Shown in pieces: positions 6,789-15,197 of a stretch of 39,163 nucleotides of DNA. The notes below the pieces were generated by a model that was not told where the DNA came from, ran no database searches, and worked only from the letters and a program-made list of their open reading frames with translations. The translations under genes were made by a program, and so were the position numbers. The stretch covers positions 1 through 39,163 of IMG/VR virus record IMGVR_UViG_3300037242_000101; one strand, given 5' to 3'. Positions within the stretch are counted from its first letter, which is position 1, and every line of letters starts with the position of its first letter. Source of the stretch: a virus.

Positions 6789-7141
6789 CGTCTCCAGAAC
6801 TCCAAAACCAAGAAGAACACCACCTGCAGTGTCAGTACGATTCCGACACCAGTATAGATTTTAGAGGAAAGGCCGTTGATTCTCTCTTCCGTTGCGTCCC
6901 GGTCTCTGCGCGATTCAACGCGTACGCTTTCCACCAGCGCCTTAACTTCCCGCATGCCGGAATCAAACAATTCCCGCGAGACAACAGCGGCGCGCTCTTC
7001 CAAAGCCTTTTGATGCGCATGATTGAGTGAGTTAAGCCGCCTTTCATATTCATTAGCCTGTAGTTTCCGAGCGTCATCAGCATCGTGAAGTTTGGTCTCC
7101 AGTATCGCAATGCGCACAGCATAGTCAGAAGTTTCGCTCAC
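6785..7141 (-). CDS. Coiled-coil protein with C-terminal membrane anchor, 118 aa
   Basis: GTG at 7141 overlaps the stop of the large spike gene by one base, and its own stop overlaps the endolysin ATG. Residues 1-90 are a charged coiled coil (KLHDADDARKLQANEYERRL and onward). Residues 95-115 form one membrane helix, GVGIVLTLQVVFFLVLEFW. The tail-anchored layout next to lysozyme and holin suggests a lysis regulator or holin-like protein. The topology is opposite to a normal i-spanin, whose anchor is N-terminal. Confidence 0.65.
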   Translation of the reverse strand: MSETSDYAVRIAILETKLHDADDARKLQANEYERRLNSLNHAHQKALEERAAVVSRELFDSGMREVKALVESVRVESRRDRDATEERINGLSSKIYTGVGIVLTLQVVFFLVLEFWRR

Positions 7142-10100
7142 TACTGCGAGCCCCCGCCCCCGGGGAAGCTCAGGAACACCGCATTACCATAGCCGCTCTC
7201 AGGCAAGCTCACTGAGGCACCCACAGCTAAACCGCTGTTGGTCGTGCCATCGCCACCTAAGGTCGTGGTGATATATTTGAAACCCGTGAATGTATCTGTG
7301 ACGGTCTGATTGCCGTTCCCGGGCGGGTTCCACAGAATCTCGCCATTCAAGAACCTACGGCGATAGACCCCGAGCGATCCGAGCGTTGAGTAGTACGGGG
7401 TTGATTGCGGTGGATCAATCGCAGGTCCCAGCCATCCAACGGTACCGTTCTGATACATCTCATCGCCGACAAATAATGTCGAGTTTGAATACTGCCCGGG
7501 GGCGAAGTAGTAGCCGCGCATCTGCGCCCAGGCAGCATACGAGCGCCACGCCTGCCACTCCGCCGTCGTCCAGCTCGATTGCGTGCTCGGCCAGCTCAGC
7601 GAAGCCGATGGATTCTGCACGTTCCAAATTACCGCTCCGCTTGCGTTGACCTGTTGCTCTGCGCTGATGCCTTGAGCGAAGGTCGTGGTGAACCCTCTTT
7701 CTGCAAACAGCGAATACGACTGCCCAATCACCGCCTCATCGAAAATAGCGTCGTAAAGAGCGACGCCGGTTGGATCGAGCGCCGTGCTGTGATAGTTCGA
7801 TTCCTCGAACCAGTCCGAGTTACCGATCAGCAGCAGATGGTCCACCGAACGCTGGGCGGAAATGCCTTGGGCATTGCCCTGCTGCAACCATGCGGAGGTG
7901 GTGGCGTTCGGCGGGTAGCTCGTGGTGTTCTGCGCCCACGCACCGGTCACGACCGGGTAGCTGTTCTGATTGTCGAGAAAGAAGGTGTCGCAGTGCGGGC
8001 ACGCCGCCGTGGCATGCGACTCATCGAACAGCGACGCGAAAGTCCCTTGCGTGTATCCCTGCCACCAGTAATAAGCCTCCGCTGCCCAAAATGTCATCCC
8101 AGCCGTCGGCGCAGGATTTACAGTCGGGCCGCTATTGGCGAGCGTTACACTGTTTGCCCCTAGATTAGCCTGATTAATGCTGAGCTGGAGTTGCCCGCTG
8201 GCAGTAGCCGAGTCAACAATTGAGCCGCTCGGGTAGCTTGAGAGCAGGAACCAATTGCTGGCGTTGATATTTCCGACGCGATACTCGAACGTCGGGGAGT
8301 TGCCGGTCACGCCATCGACCGATGACTCCATAGGCATGTAGTAGATGGAGCCGAGCGTCGGAAACGCGGCACCATAGCTCAACGACTTCGTTTTGATGGC
8401 GGCGAAGATGGCGTTGTGCGTCTCGCCGATTGTCTGCTCATCCCCGATGTAGCCTGAGATGGTCACGCCATTAAAGTATGCCGCCTCATTCTGCCAGGCG
8501 CTCGTCGCGTAATAAGTTCCGGGCGAGACCGAATCCAGCCAGAAGCGCGGGTAATTTTGTGCTGCTAGAGAAGGTTCAAAATAAGCGCCTATCGGGCCGC
8601 CAGCCGTGGAGGCTCCGGAGCAGGAGGCCGACGCGCAGGCTGTAGTGGTCGCGGTTATGTCGGCATTGCTTCCAGATACGGGGGGTAGGGCATTAGGAGT
8701 CCAGGCGTTGAAGCCGATGGAACCGTAGGCAATGTCCTTGAACGTGCCGGTGGGGTATGTCTCGTTGTCCAGCACCGTAAGGTTGTCGTTCCACGTGTAG
8801 TTGGTGTAGAACGCATTGAGGACTGTCGTGCCACCGTTCTCGCCGGTACCACCAATCGCGTACGTTCCATCAAAGATATTATTTGTGAACGTCCAACGAT
8901 CTGAATAAACTGTATTAGGAGATGAAACATCGTAGATGCCGGCTGTGTACAGGCCACTGTTCTGGATATTGGTTGGATCAATGATGAAAGTGTTTTGATT
9001 TATTGAGACGTCCGGTACGATGCCATCTGCCCACAGACCATAACCCTGATCCTTCGTGCCAGAGACAGGGATACCGGGGGCGATCTGCACGATATTGTTC
9101 TGGAAGTTCACGCGCCCGGTCCATGCGGTTGCGCTGTAATCTCCTGTGAATAAATATGCGCCGGAATTGACGCCATAGATTTTGTTGTCATGGATGTTGA
9201 CGTCTGACACATACAGATATGGGCATTCGCCCAGCACCGTCGTGGTGTAAGCCAGACCCCCCGCACTCCACGCGGTAAACGCCGAGCTATTAATGTTAGT
9301 AGTGGCGGTCCATGCACCAGACATTCCACCGATCGCGGTGACAGTCCCCTCAATGTTGTTGATCTGCGTCATGCCGGCGGTAATGCCAGATACGATGATC
9401 GTGCCGCCAACCGTGAACGGCTGCGTGCCGGCTGCGGCCGGATTATAGGCTGTGACCACCGCGCAAGTCGGTGAGCAATTCCCCTGCGTGATTCCAGTGA
9501 CTGTATAGCTCGTCACAGCAGATGTCTGGTCGCGGGCTCCAATCACAAACGAGCGCCCGTGCTGGCCTTCGGAGGCCAAGCCCGACCAGTTGCCCTGATG
9601 CAGGTTGCCGTAGGCAGCGATCCGCTGCCCCATCTTCAGCTCAAAGTGATTCTTCGGGCTCTCGCCAAGTGTGTTTGCCAGCCACTGGGTGGGCTTGGTG
9701 TTGTAGTTGTAGCGATAAACGATGTCGTGAACCTGCTGCGACTGCGCGATGTAGGTGCCACCAAAGAGCACGCCCTCGCTTTGACCCTCGATGTAATTTT
9801 GTTCAATAGCGATCTGGCCACCGCCAGCGTTGAAGATGGCGTTGGCGTCTCCACCAGCGCGACCGCCACCGCCTGAGTCGTTGGCGATGCCTCTGATGTA
9901 GCTCTGATGTACAAGCAGGTTATTACACACCGCACCGATCCCATGAGTCACGAAGCTCATGCCGCTGCCGTAGGTGGCAGTATCAGGACCAATCAGATCA
10001 CGGTCGAAATAAACGCCAGCGCAAGGTGTATTGGTGATATCTGGGCCAGCCAAGGCGCCGGCATATACCGCGTAGTACATCTGCGCGGTAATGCTCGGCG

Positions 10101-11262
10101 TGGGCGTGATGTTGATCCCCACAATGCGCAGCTTGTCGGTGCCTGGTGGTATCGTCAGGCCGATGCCAGCGCTGCCATATGGAAAGCTGATCGTCGCCAT
10201 CGACGGGGTGATGTCGAATGGCGTCACCCCGCTGAGGATCGCCGTATAGAGTGTGGGGCTCGCCGCATTGACTAGACCGACAGACCATGTGACTGAGGTC
10301 AAGCCTTTCGTGTATGTAACAGAGCGCGTATCTGGAACAGCCCCGGCAGTTGTCGGGATGAATAGCGTGGGATACGCACCGGAACGCCCGGTCCAAGCGG
10401 TGCTAAGCGTTGCCCCCGTAGCATTGGCGATGAGTGAAGAGGTAATCGCGGTCGCGGTGTAATCAAGGGGCGTCGCGTTGGTTGTGTACGCGGGCAGCGT
10501 GCCGGAGCCGTTGTAGCCGGGGTCCTGGCTGGAGACGATGTAGGTCCAGCTGTTCGTGCCGGTAAAGACAGGTGTCGTAAAATTGCCGGAGTAAATAGCT
10601 CCGGCCGTGAGCACGATTATGTCCCCGCCGTTTATGTTGGCGGCGTTAAGTGCGTACTGCAGTCCGCAGCCGGTAGCCACTCCAGCCGAAGGGGTGCAAG
10701 TTGCGTTATTGCTGCTGGTGTTAGTGGCTTTCCATGTCGTGCCGCCCGTAGGCAGCGAGTAGGGAACAATCCATGTGGCAGGATCAGTCGGAGGTGCAGG
10801 AGCCGTGGTGGGCGTCGTGTTGCCGGCAAGTGTCGTGAATGACCACGTGGGGGATGGATTGGTCTCTATCCCGTTTTGCTCTCCCGTCCACCAGTAGGTA
10901 TAAGCCGTGCTCGCCGTGAGAGTTTGATCTAGGTAAAAGACTTGCGGCTGAGATCCAGGCTCAGTGAGGGCCGGTACGATACCGGAAACGATTTTCGTAC
11001 CGTTGCGATATAGGTTGTAGGTATAGCCCGGACTCGGACTAGCAATAGCCGGCGGCCATGCCCCCACTTCCGCCGCAGTACTGCTAACAACTCCAGGCCA
11101 GATTGCCTGCGGGGCATTGAGTAAACCCGTCGAATCCGTACACAGCGGAGTATTCCCCGCGAGCAGGATCTGCGTGCCGACCTGAATGCAGCTTTGCGCG
11201 CTGACAAATGCTGGCGCGAAAGCAAGGAATGCGATCCCGAGGAGACGGGTGATTTTGTTCAT
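7141..11262 (-). CDS. Exported beta-helix and glycosidase-like giant protein, 1373 aa
   Basis: I start at ATG 11262 because MNKITRLLGIAFLAFAPAFVSAQ is a textbook Sec signal peptide. The frame extends 19 codons further upstream, but that extension would bury it. Mature residues to about 150 are Fn3-like (YTYNLYRNGTKI, STAYTYWWTG). About 370-860 look like a right-handed beta-helix (repeated short strands, NNLLVHQSYIRG, IEQNYIEG, NIHDNKIYG). From about 905 the sequence changes to an alpha/beta domain with TFFLDNQNSYP, ALYDAIFDEAVIG and a late LNGEILWNPPG. These features recall TIM-barrel putative glycosidases (GHL15-like). It is the best candidate for a capsule- or EPS-degrading enzyme. Confidence 0.75.
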   Translation of the reverse strand: MNKITRLLGIAFLAFAPAFVSAQSCIQVGTQILLAGNTPLCTDSTGLLNAPQAIWPGVVSSTAAEVGAWPPAIASPSPGYTYNLYRNGTKIVSGIVPALTEPGSQPQVFYLDQTLTASTAYTYWWTGEQNGIETNPSPTWSFTTLAGNTTPTTAPAPPTDPATWIVPYSLPTGGTTWKATNTSSNNATCTPSAGVATGCGLQYALNAANINGGDIIVLTAGAIYSGNFTTPVFTGTNSWTYIVSSQDPGYNGSGTLPAYTTNATPLDYTATAITSSLIANATGATLSTAWTGRSGAYPTLFIPTTAGAVPDTRSVTYTKGLTSVTWSVGLVNAASPTLYTAILSGVTPFDITPSMATISFPYGSAGIGLTIPPGTDKLRIVGINITPTPSITAQMYYAVYAGALAGPDITNTPCAGVYFDRDLIGPDTATYGSGMSFVTHGIGAVCNNLLVHQSYIRGIANDSGGGGRAGGDANAIFNAGGGQIAIEQNYIEGQSEGVLFGGTYIAQSQQVHDIVYRYNYNTKPTQWLANTLGESPKNHFELKMGQRIAAYGNLHQGNWSGLASEGQHGRSFVIGARDQTSAVTSYTVTGITQGNCSPTCAVVTAYNPAAAGTQPFTVGGTIIVSGITAGMTQINNIEGTVTAIGGMSGAWTATTNINSSAFTAWSAGGLAYTTTVLGECPYLYVSDVNIHDNKIYGVNSGAYLFTGDYSATAWTGRVNFQNNIVQIAPGIPVSGTKDQGYGLWADGIVPDVSINQNTFIIDPTNIQNSGLYTAGIYDVSSPNTVYSDRWTFTNNIFDGTYAIGGTGENGGTTVLNAFYTNYTWNDNLTVLDNETYPTGTFKDIAYGSIGFNAWTPNALPPVSGSNADITATTTACASASCSGASTAGGPIGAYFEPSLAAQNYPRFWLDSVSPGTYYATSAWQNEAAYFNGVTISGYIGDEQTIGETHNAIFAAIKTKSLSYGAAFPTLGSIYYMPMESSVDGVTGNSPTFEYRVGNINASNWFLLSSYPSGSIVDSATASGQLQLSINQANLGANSVTLANSGPTVNPAPTAGMTFWAAEAYYWWQGYTQGTFASLFDESHATAACPHCDTFFLDNQNSYPVVTGAWAQNTTSYPPNATTSAWLQQGNAQGISAQRSVDHLLLIGNSDWFEESNYHSTALDPTGVALYDAIFDEAVIGQSYSLFAERGFTTTFAQGISAEQQVNASGAVIWNVQNPSASLSWPSTQSSWTTAEWQAWRSYAAWAQMRGYYFAPGQYSNSTLFVGDEMYQNGTVGWLGPAIDPPQSTPYYSTLGSLGVYRRRFLNGEILWNPPGNGNQTVTDTFTGFKYITTTLGGDGTTNSGLAVGASVSLPESGYGNAVFLSFPGGGGSQ

Positions 11263-11272
11263 GGCCTTCACC

Positions 11273-12973
11273 CTAGAAAGGCAACCAGGTTGTCGCCGGA
11301 GCATTAGTAGGAGTACCACTCACGGAGTTATAGACCATCGCAAAACAGGGTCCTCCAGCTGAGGAGGGACCCATGGTTGTCGGGAATCCCGAAGTCGCGG
11401 TCGCGGGCGCCGTCACCGTCCATGTGATCGTGCCAGTAAGGTTCTTGAAGCAAATGCGGCGCCATTCACCATCGGCATTGGGAGCGGCAAGCGTGACTGT
11501 AAATGCTCCAGATGCGGTATTGGCTGACTCGTAAGTTGTCTGAATTTGTGCAGCGAGAGTATCTGAGGTAGTCCCGGTATTTACCGCTCTAGCAGTGCTC
11601 AAGGTATGCACAGAACTGCCGAGCGTAATGGTATTGGAGCCGCCACCGATATTAACTTGGCTGTTGGAACTGCCAGTCGCGAGACTAATGGAGGAGCCGT
11701 TATTACTGACATTCAGATTCACGGTGCCATCGTTAGTCAATGCCGTGAAGGTCCCAGGCTCTGGCGTCGTAGCCCCGATCGTCACGCCATTCATCGTGCC
11801 CGATGAGTCAGAGTTGATGACAACGGCGTTTGAACCACCTCCAATAGTCACTTGACCCGTGGTAGTGCCAATCCCAATAGTTGCCGAGTTGCCAGCGGCA
11901 TTAGCGGTTAGCTGGACACCGCCGTCCACGGTAAGCGAATTATCCAAGGTGACAACGCCAGTGGCAGTCAATGCAGCAACCGTGGCTGCCGCGGGTGTCG
12001 TCCCACCAATTACCGTGCCATTAAGGCCGGTAGAGGTGAACTCCCCAACACTCGCCCCGTTGATTGATATGTTTACCTGATTGCCCGAAACCCCATTGTA
12101 GAAGCCATTGCCAATTGCACTCTGCGAAGCATTCAACTGGACATTGTTGAAAGTGCTGGAACTGGCGAACAAGCTTGCAAGAGCAGTCCCCGTAACACTC
12201 TCTGTCTGACTCGCAGCCTGCGAATAGATCAAAAAGAGATCTGTCGAAGCCGGGGTACTGTCGGCTGTTAAATTGTTGAGCGTGATACCGGATTGCCACG
12301 AGGCGGGTGTGCCCGTGCCATTGGAGGTGTAAATCTGATTCGAGATCCCGCTTGGGGTGACACAACCCGCGCCAGCACAAGTTAAGCCGATGGCTGGGAT
12401 ATCGGCCGATACCAAAGCCCGAAAGGCAGGGGATGCCCCACCACCACTGACAGGACCTGAGAGCATGGTGTTGGCGTTCTGGATATTCGCCGTAATGGCT
12501 AGCGTGCCATTAGTCGTGATGGGGGAACCTGAGACCGTAAACCACGAAGGAGCAGTGAGTGCGATGCTCGTGACAGAACCGCCCCCACCCCCTCCACTAC
12601 CGCAACTCGTGGTCAGAGTTGGGGCCGCAGACAGACTCGACCAATTGATACAGTAGATGCCCGTCGAGCCGGGTAGTATTCCCCCGAAGAGCGCGCCATT
12701 GTTATATTGGAGTCCATAGAGACTCCCTCCAGGACTCGCCCCACCACCACCTCCGCTGCCAATGGGCACCCATCCTGAACCATTGTTTACCATTAATCCC
12801 TGATCGGTCGTGAAGGCATAGGTGTTGGCGGGGACCAAGTCGTAAGGCGGCAGTGAGGCTGAAGGAATTGGGCCACCGAATATTCCGTAGGGGCCGTTGG
12901 CACCGGCCTGCGCGAGAGCCAACCCAGGCAGGAGGAGGAAAAGCAGGATGAGTCTGCGCATGGAAGTTCTCAC
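11273..12973 (-). CDS. Fibre-like protein with Sec signal peptide, 566 aa
   Basis: GTG 12973 overlaps the previous stop (GTGA); ATG 12961 is an equal alternative four codons in. Either start gives a signal peptide, MRRLILLFLLLPGLALAQ. Next comes GPYGIFGGPIPSASLPP, then TYAFTTDQGLMVNNGSGW, a module shared with the genes starting at 26378 and 30209. The body has tail-fibre repeats of the IGGTTPAAATVAAL / IGATTPEPGTFTAL type and beta-helix-like GSSNSQVNIGGGSNTITLG runs. The C-terminus has paired Cys. Its position beside the spike gene supports a fibre; the export signal is unusual for one. Confidence 0.75.
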   Translation of the reverse strand: MRTSMRRLILLFLLLPGLALAQAGANGPYGIFGGPIPSASLPPYDLVPANTYAFTTDQGLMVNNGSGWVPIGSGGGGGASPGGSLYGLQYNNGALFGGILPGSTGIYCINWSSLSAAPTLTTSCGSGGGGGGSVTSIALTAPSWFTVSGSPITTNGTLAITANIQNANTMLSGPVSGGGASPAFRALVSADIPAIGLTCAGAGCVTPSGISNQIYTSNGTGTPASWQSGITLNNLTADSTPASTDLFLIYSQAASQTESVTGTALASLFASSSTFNNVQLNASQSAIGNGFYNGVSGNQVNISINGASVGEFTSTGLNGTVIGGTTPAAATVAALTATGVVTLDNSLTVDGGVQLTANAAGNSATIGIGTTTGQVTIGGGSNAVVINSDSSGTMNGVTIGATTPEPGTFTALTNDGTVNLNVSNNGSSISLATGSSNSQVNIGGGSNTITLGSSVHTLSTARAVNTGTTSDTLAAQIQTTYESANTASGAFTVTLAAPNADGEWRRICFKNLTGTITWTVTAPATATSGFPTTMGPSSAGGPCFAMVYNSVSGTPTNAPATTWLPF

Positions 12974-13458
12974 TGAGCGAGCGAAAAGGTGACTTGGTCC
13001 AGCGACACAAAGCCGCTCGAGGTAAAGCCGCTGGCGTCTGAGATTTCAAGATTCCCAGCCGGCGTCACATCGAGCCTCACCGGGGAATAAGCACTACCGC
13101 TGTAGGCTTGAGCGATAATCAGAAGCTCATAGGATGGTCCGACCGGCAGGCTGAGAAGCGCAGTACCGCTTGTGACTATCCCTGGCTTGATGAGGCCACG
13201 AAGAGATACGCGCCCGTTCAGATCTACCTGATACTGAGGTGGGGCAAAAAAGTCCCCATAGGGCGCCCAGCCGTTCTGCAGCGTGAGGTTTTGCCAAGCC
13301 GGAGGTTGAGGACGCCACGTCGAGAGCGCATTGAGAAACGTCTGCCATTCGGCCTGCGTCTTGGGCAGCTGCTGAGGCAGCTGGGCCGGTTGTGGGACCC
13401 CGGGCTGAGATTGTGAGACGAGCGATGCCACGGGAACCGAATATCGGTCGGCTGGCAA
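12970..13458 (-). CDS. Virion fibre/receptor-binding-type protein, 162 aa
   Basis: NGWAPYGDFFAPPQYQVDLN followed by GRVSLRGLIKPG and TALLSLPVG matches a common phage fibre-tip pattern (a beta domain with GRVxLRGLIKxG). The N-terminus is Pro/Gln-rich and linker-like. No ATG is available: the longest frame begins TTG 13458, with GTG 13431 as an alternative and no clear ribosome site for either. It is coupled by GTGA to the exported fibre gene, so the two are probably co-made. Confidence 0.65.
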   Translation of the reverse strand: MPADRYSVPVASLVSQSQPGVPQPAQLPQQLPKTQAEWQTFLNALSTWRPQPPAWQNLTLQNGWAPYGDFFAPPQYQVDLNGRVSLRGLIKPGIVTSGTALLSLPVGPSYELLIIAQAYSGSAYSPVRLDVTPAGNLEISDASGFTSSGFVSLDQVTFSLAQ

Positions 13459-13487
13459 GAAGCAGTGATGCGTTCGCGGTTAGAGCC

Positions 13488-13493
13488 TATAAT
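13488..13493 (+). promoter_or_regulatory. -10 box of a plus-strand promoter
   Basis: A perfect TATAAT lies in the only sizeable gap between minus-strand genes in this part of the late operon. Its last base is 7 bases before the ATG at 13500, so transcription would begin at or next to the start codon. No good -35 hexamer is seen 16-18 bases upstream, so an activator or extended contacts may be needed. Confidence 0.45.
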
Positions 13494-13499
13494 CCCCTC

Positions 13500-13643
13500 A
13501 TGCGAATCGCTCAGTTCCTCGGCATCTTCATCGCGATGTCCGTTCCTGCTATCTGGAATCAGGCGTGGTTCGAGCGGTACTACGAGCGCAAAGAGAAACT
13601 CAAAAAGGACAAGATCCTCGCGCGCTTACTGCGAAGTCAGTAG
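13500..13643 (+). CDS. Opposite-strand membrane mini-protein (moron-like), 47 aa
   Basis: This is the only well-supported plus-strand gene within the minus-strand late block. It fills the gap between two late genes and overlaps the end of the ejection-protein gene by 18 bases, tail to tail. The product starts MRIAQFLGIFIAMSVPAIW (one membrane segment) and continues with a charged helix, FERYYERKEKLKKDKILARLL. TATAAT 7 bases upstream and the lack of a ribosome site predict a leaderless mRNA. An independently transcribed opposite-strand gene is the usual form of a moron, which in prophages often alters the host surface or blocks other phages. Confidence 0.5.
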   Translation: MRIAQFLGIFIAMSVPAIWNQAWFERYYERKEKLKKDKILARLLRSQ

Positions 13644-15197
13644 CCCACCATATAGCGCAGGCTTTGCCAAAGGCTTCATGAGGCCCGGGGCGGCAGTAGC
13701 CGCGCGATAAGCCGGAGCTGCACCGCGCAGATATGCCCGACTCGCCATATTCATGAGCGCAGGGGCTGCGAGCATACCAGCACCACCACCCTCGAGCGCT
13801 CCATGACCTGTCAGATGTCCCGTCAGCCCACCCAATGCGCTTCCCAGAAGCGGCAAGATTCCAGATCCTAAACGTGTTGCGGTGCCCGAGTCCCCGACTA
13901 CCGGCTTGAACGCCTGGGAGAATCGCGCCGCGTTGTACAGGTCCGACTGATTACCCCCGAATGTATAACCGCCGCGATCTGTGCGCTGCAGGACATTCGC
14001 TAATACTTTACCGTTCACATCTCCAGTCGAGGGATTCACAACTCCGGGCTTCACCAGCGTCATGAGGCTGCGATACTGACCGCGTGCTGCTGCGTACGTC
14101 GCGGCATCCTCTGGTGACAACGAGGATTGCAGCAAGTCATCCGTGTGATCCTTGATCTGATAGAGCGCTTGACCTAAGTCCCGATCCCCTCCTTGGCTCG
14201 ACATCTGCTTATAGGCGGCTTTACCGAGTTTGCTCGAGAGCTGACCTACCTGCTGCCCGTTGATAGCGCCTGAATCGGTAAGGGACTGAAGCTGGGCTAC
14301 AAGCGGATGGTCCCGGATGCTCATATTTCCAGGCAGGAGTCCGCTGGAATCCGTATCGATGCCATCGATCACTGCGCGAGTCGTGGCTGGATCTGCCTGG
14401 ATGATGCGATTGGCGCTGCGGGCATTCTGAAACACATCCCCCAGCCGCTCGTTCGCACGTCCCAAGACAGAAGCATCTAATGATGTGCCGCTCTCACCGA
14501 TTGCGCGAGCGGCTTGCTGATTAAGGACCTTGGTATTGCCGGATGAGATCGCGCTGAAGGGCCCAGAAGTCCACGGCTGGGATTGCAACTTGGCCTCAAA
14601 CTGCTGCATGGGAACTGAGCCGACCGCCTGGCCGGGTGTGGCACGCATACCGATCGCTTGCCCACCAGCTAAAGCCTGTTGCTGTGCTCCCGTGAGATTG
14701 CTAGCGGCCTTTGCGGCAGCTGGCGCGAAATTGGCGGGCACATTGCCCATCGTCGGAACTGGCTGCGGCAGCTTGCCTCCTATCACGCCCGAGGTCAGAT
14801 TCTCGGCCAGATTGTTCAATCCGCCAGTCGGCGCAGGTACAGCGGCATCCAGGTTCTGATTGAACATGGATGACGGCAACTGATAGTCAGCCGTCGGCTT
14901 CTGGCCGGTCGCCTTGTAGTAAGCGTCTCCCAGAATGTTGCGCGTGCCCACACCCAGATCCATCGCCGCAAGAGGAAGGGCAGCGACCGCTTTGGCAGGG
15001 ATGCGCACCGCTTCGCGGCCTATGAAGCGACCAATACTCGCCGCAGAATTATCAGGCTGTGATGTCGTATTCTGCTGCGAAGTCCCGCTCAAAAGCGCGC
15101 CAAACTCATCGGGAGCTGCAGAAGGAGCTGCAGACGCAGCGGAAACTGGCTGAGTCGTCTGCGTCAATAGCGAATCAAATTCGTCAGGGGGTGGCAT
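13626..15197 (-). CDS. Putative DNA-ejection (internal virion) protein, 523 aa
   Basis: The N-terminus has two copies of a short motif, PDEFDSLLTQ and PDEFGALLSG, in an Ala/Ser/Gln-rich disordered region. The middle is helical and charged (DHPLVAQLQSLTDSGAINGQ, ALYQIKDHTDDLLQSSLSPEDAA). The C-terminus is Gly/Ala-rich and amphipathic (LLGSALGGLTGHLTGHGAL). This composition, and its place after head genes and before fibre genes, fits podovirus ejection proteins that leave the capsid with the DNA and line the channel. There is no lytic transglycosylase motif. Confidence 0.6.
   Translation of the reverse strand: MPPPDEFDSLLTQTTQPVSAASAAPSAAPDEFGALLSGTSQQNTTSQPDNSAASIGRFIGREAVRIPAKAVAALPLAAMDLGVGTRNILGDAYYKATGQKPTADYQLPSSMFNQNLDAAVPAPTGGLNNLAENLTSGVIGGKLPQPVPTMGNVPANFAPAAAKAASNLTGAQQQALAGGQAIGMRATPGQAVGSVPMQQFEAKLQSQPWTSGPFSAISSGNTKVLNQQAARAIGESGTSLDASVLGRANERLGDVFQNARSANRIIQADPATTRAVIDGIDTDSSGLLPGNMSIRDHPLVAQLQSLTDSGAINGQQVGQLSSKLGKAAYKQMSSQGGDRDLGQALYQIKDHTDDLLQSSLSPEDAATYAAARGQYRSLMTLVKPGVVNPSTGDVNGKVLANVLQRTDRGGYTFGGNQSDLYNAARFSQAFKPVVGDSGTATRLGSGILPLLGSALGGLTGHLTGHGALEGGGAGMLAAPALMNMASRAYLRGAAPAYRAATAAPGLMKPLAKPALYGGLLTSQ

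Noticed and set aside
7980-7999. CPHC in the giant exported protein as a DsbA-like active site
   Set aside because: The surrounding sequence belongs to the glycosidase-like region (FFLDN follows directly) and there is no thioredoxin fold around it.
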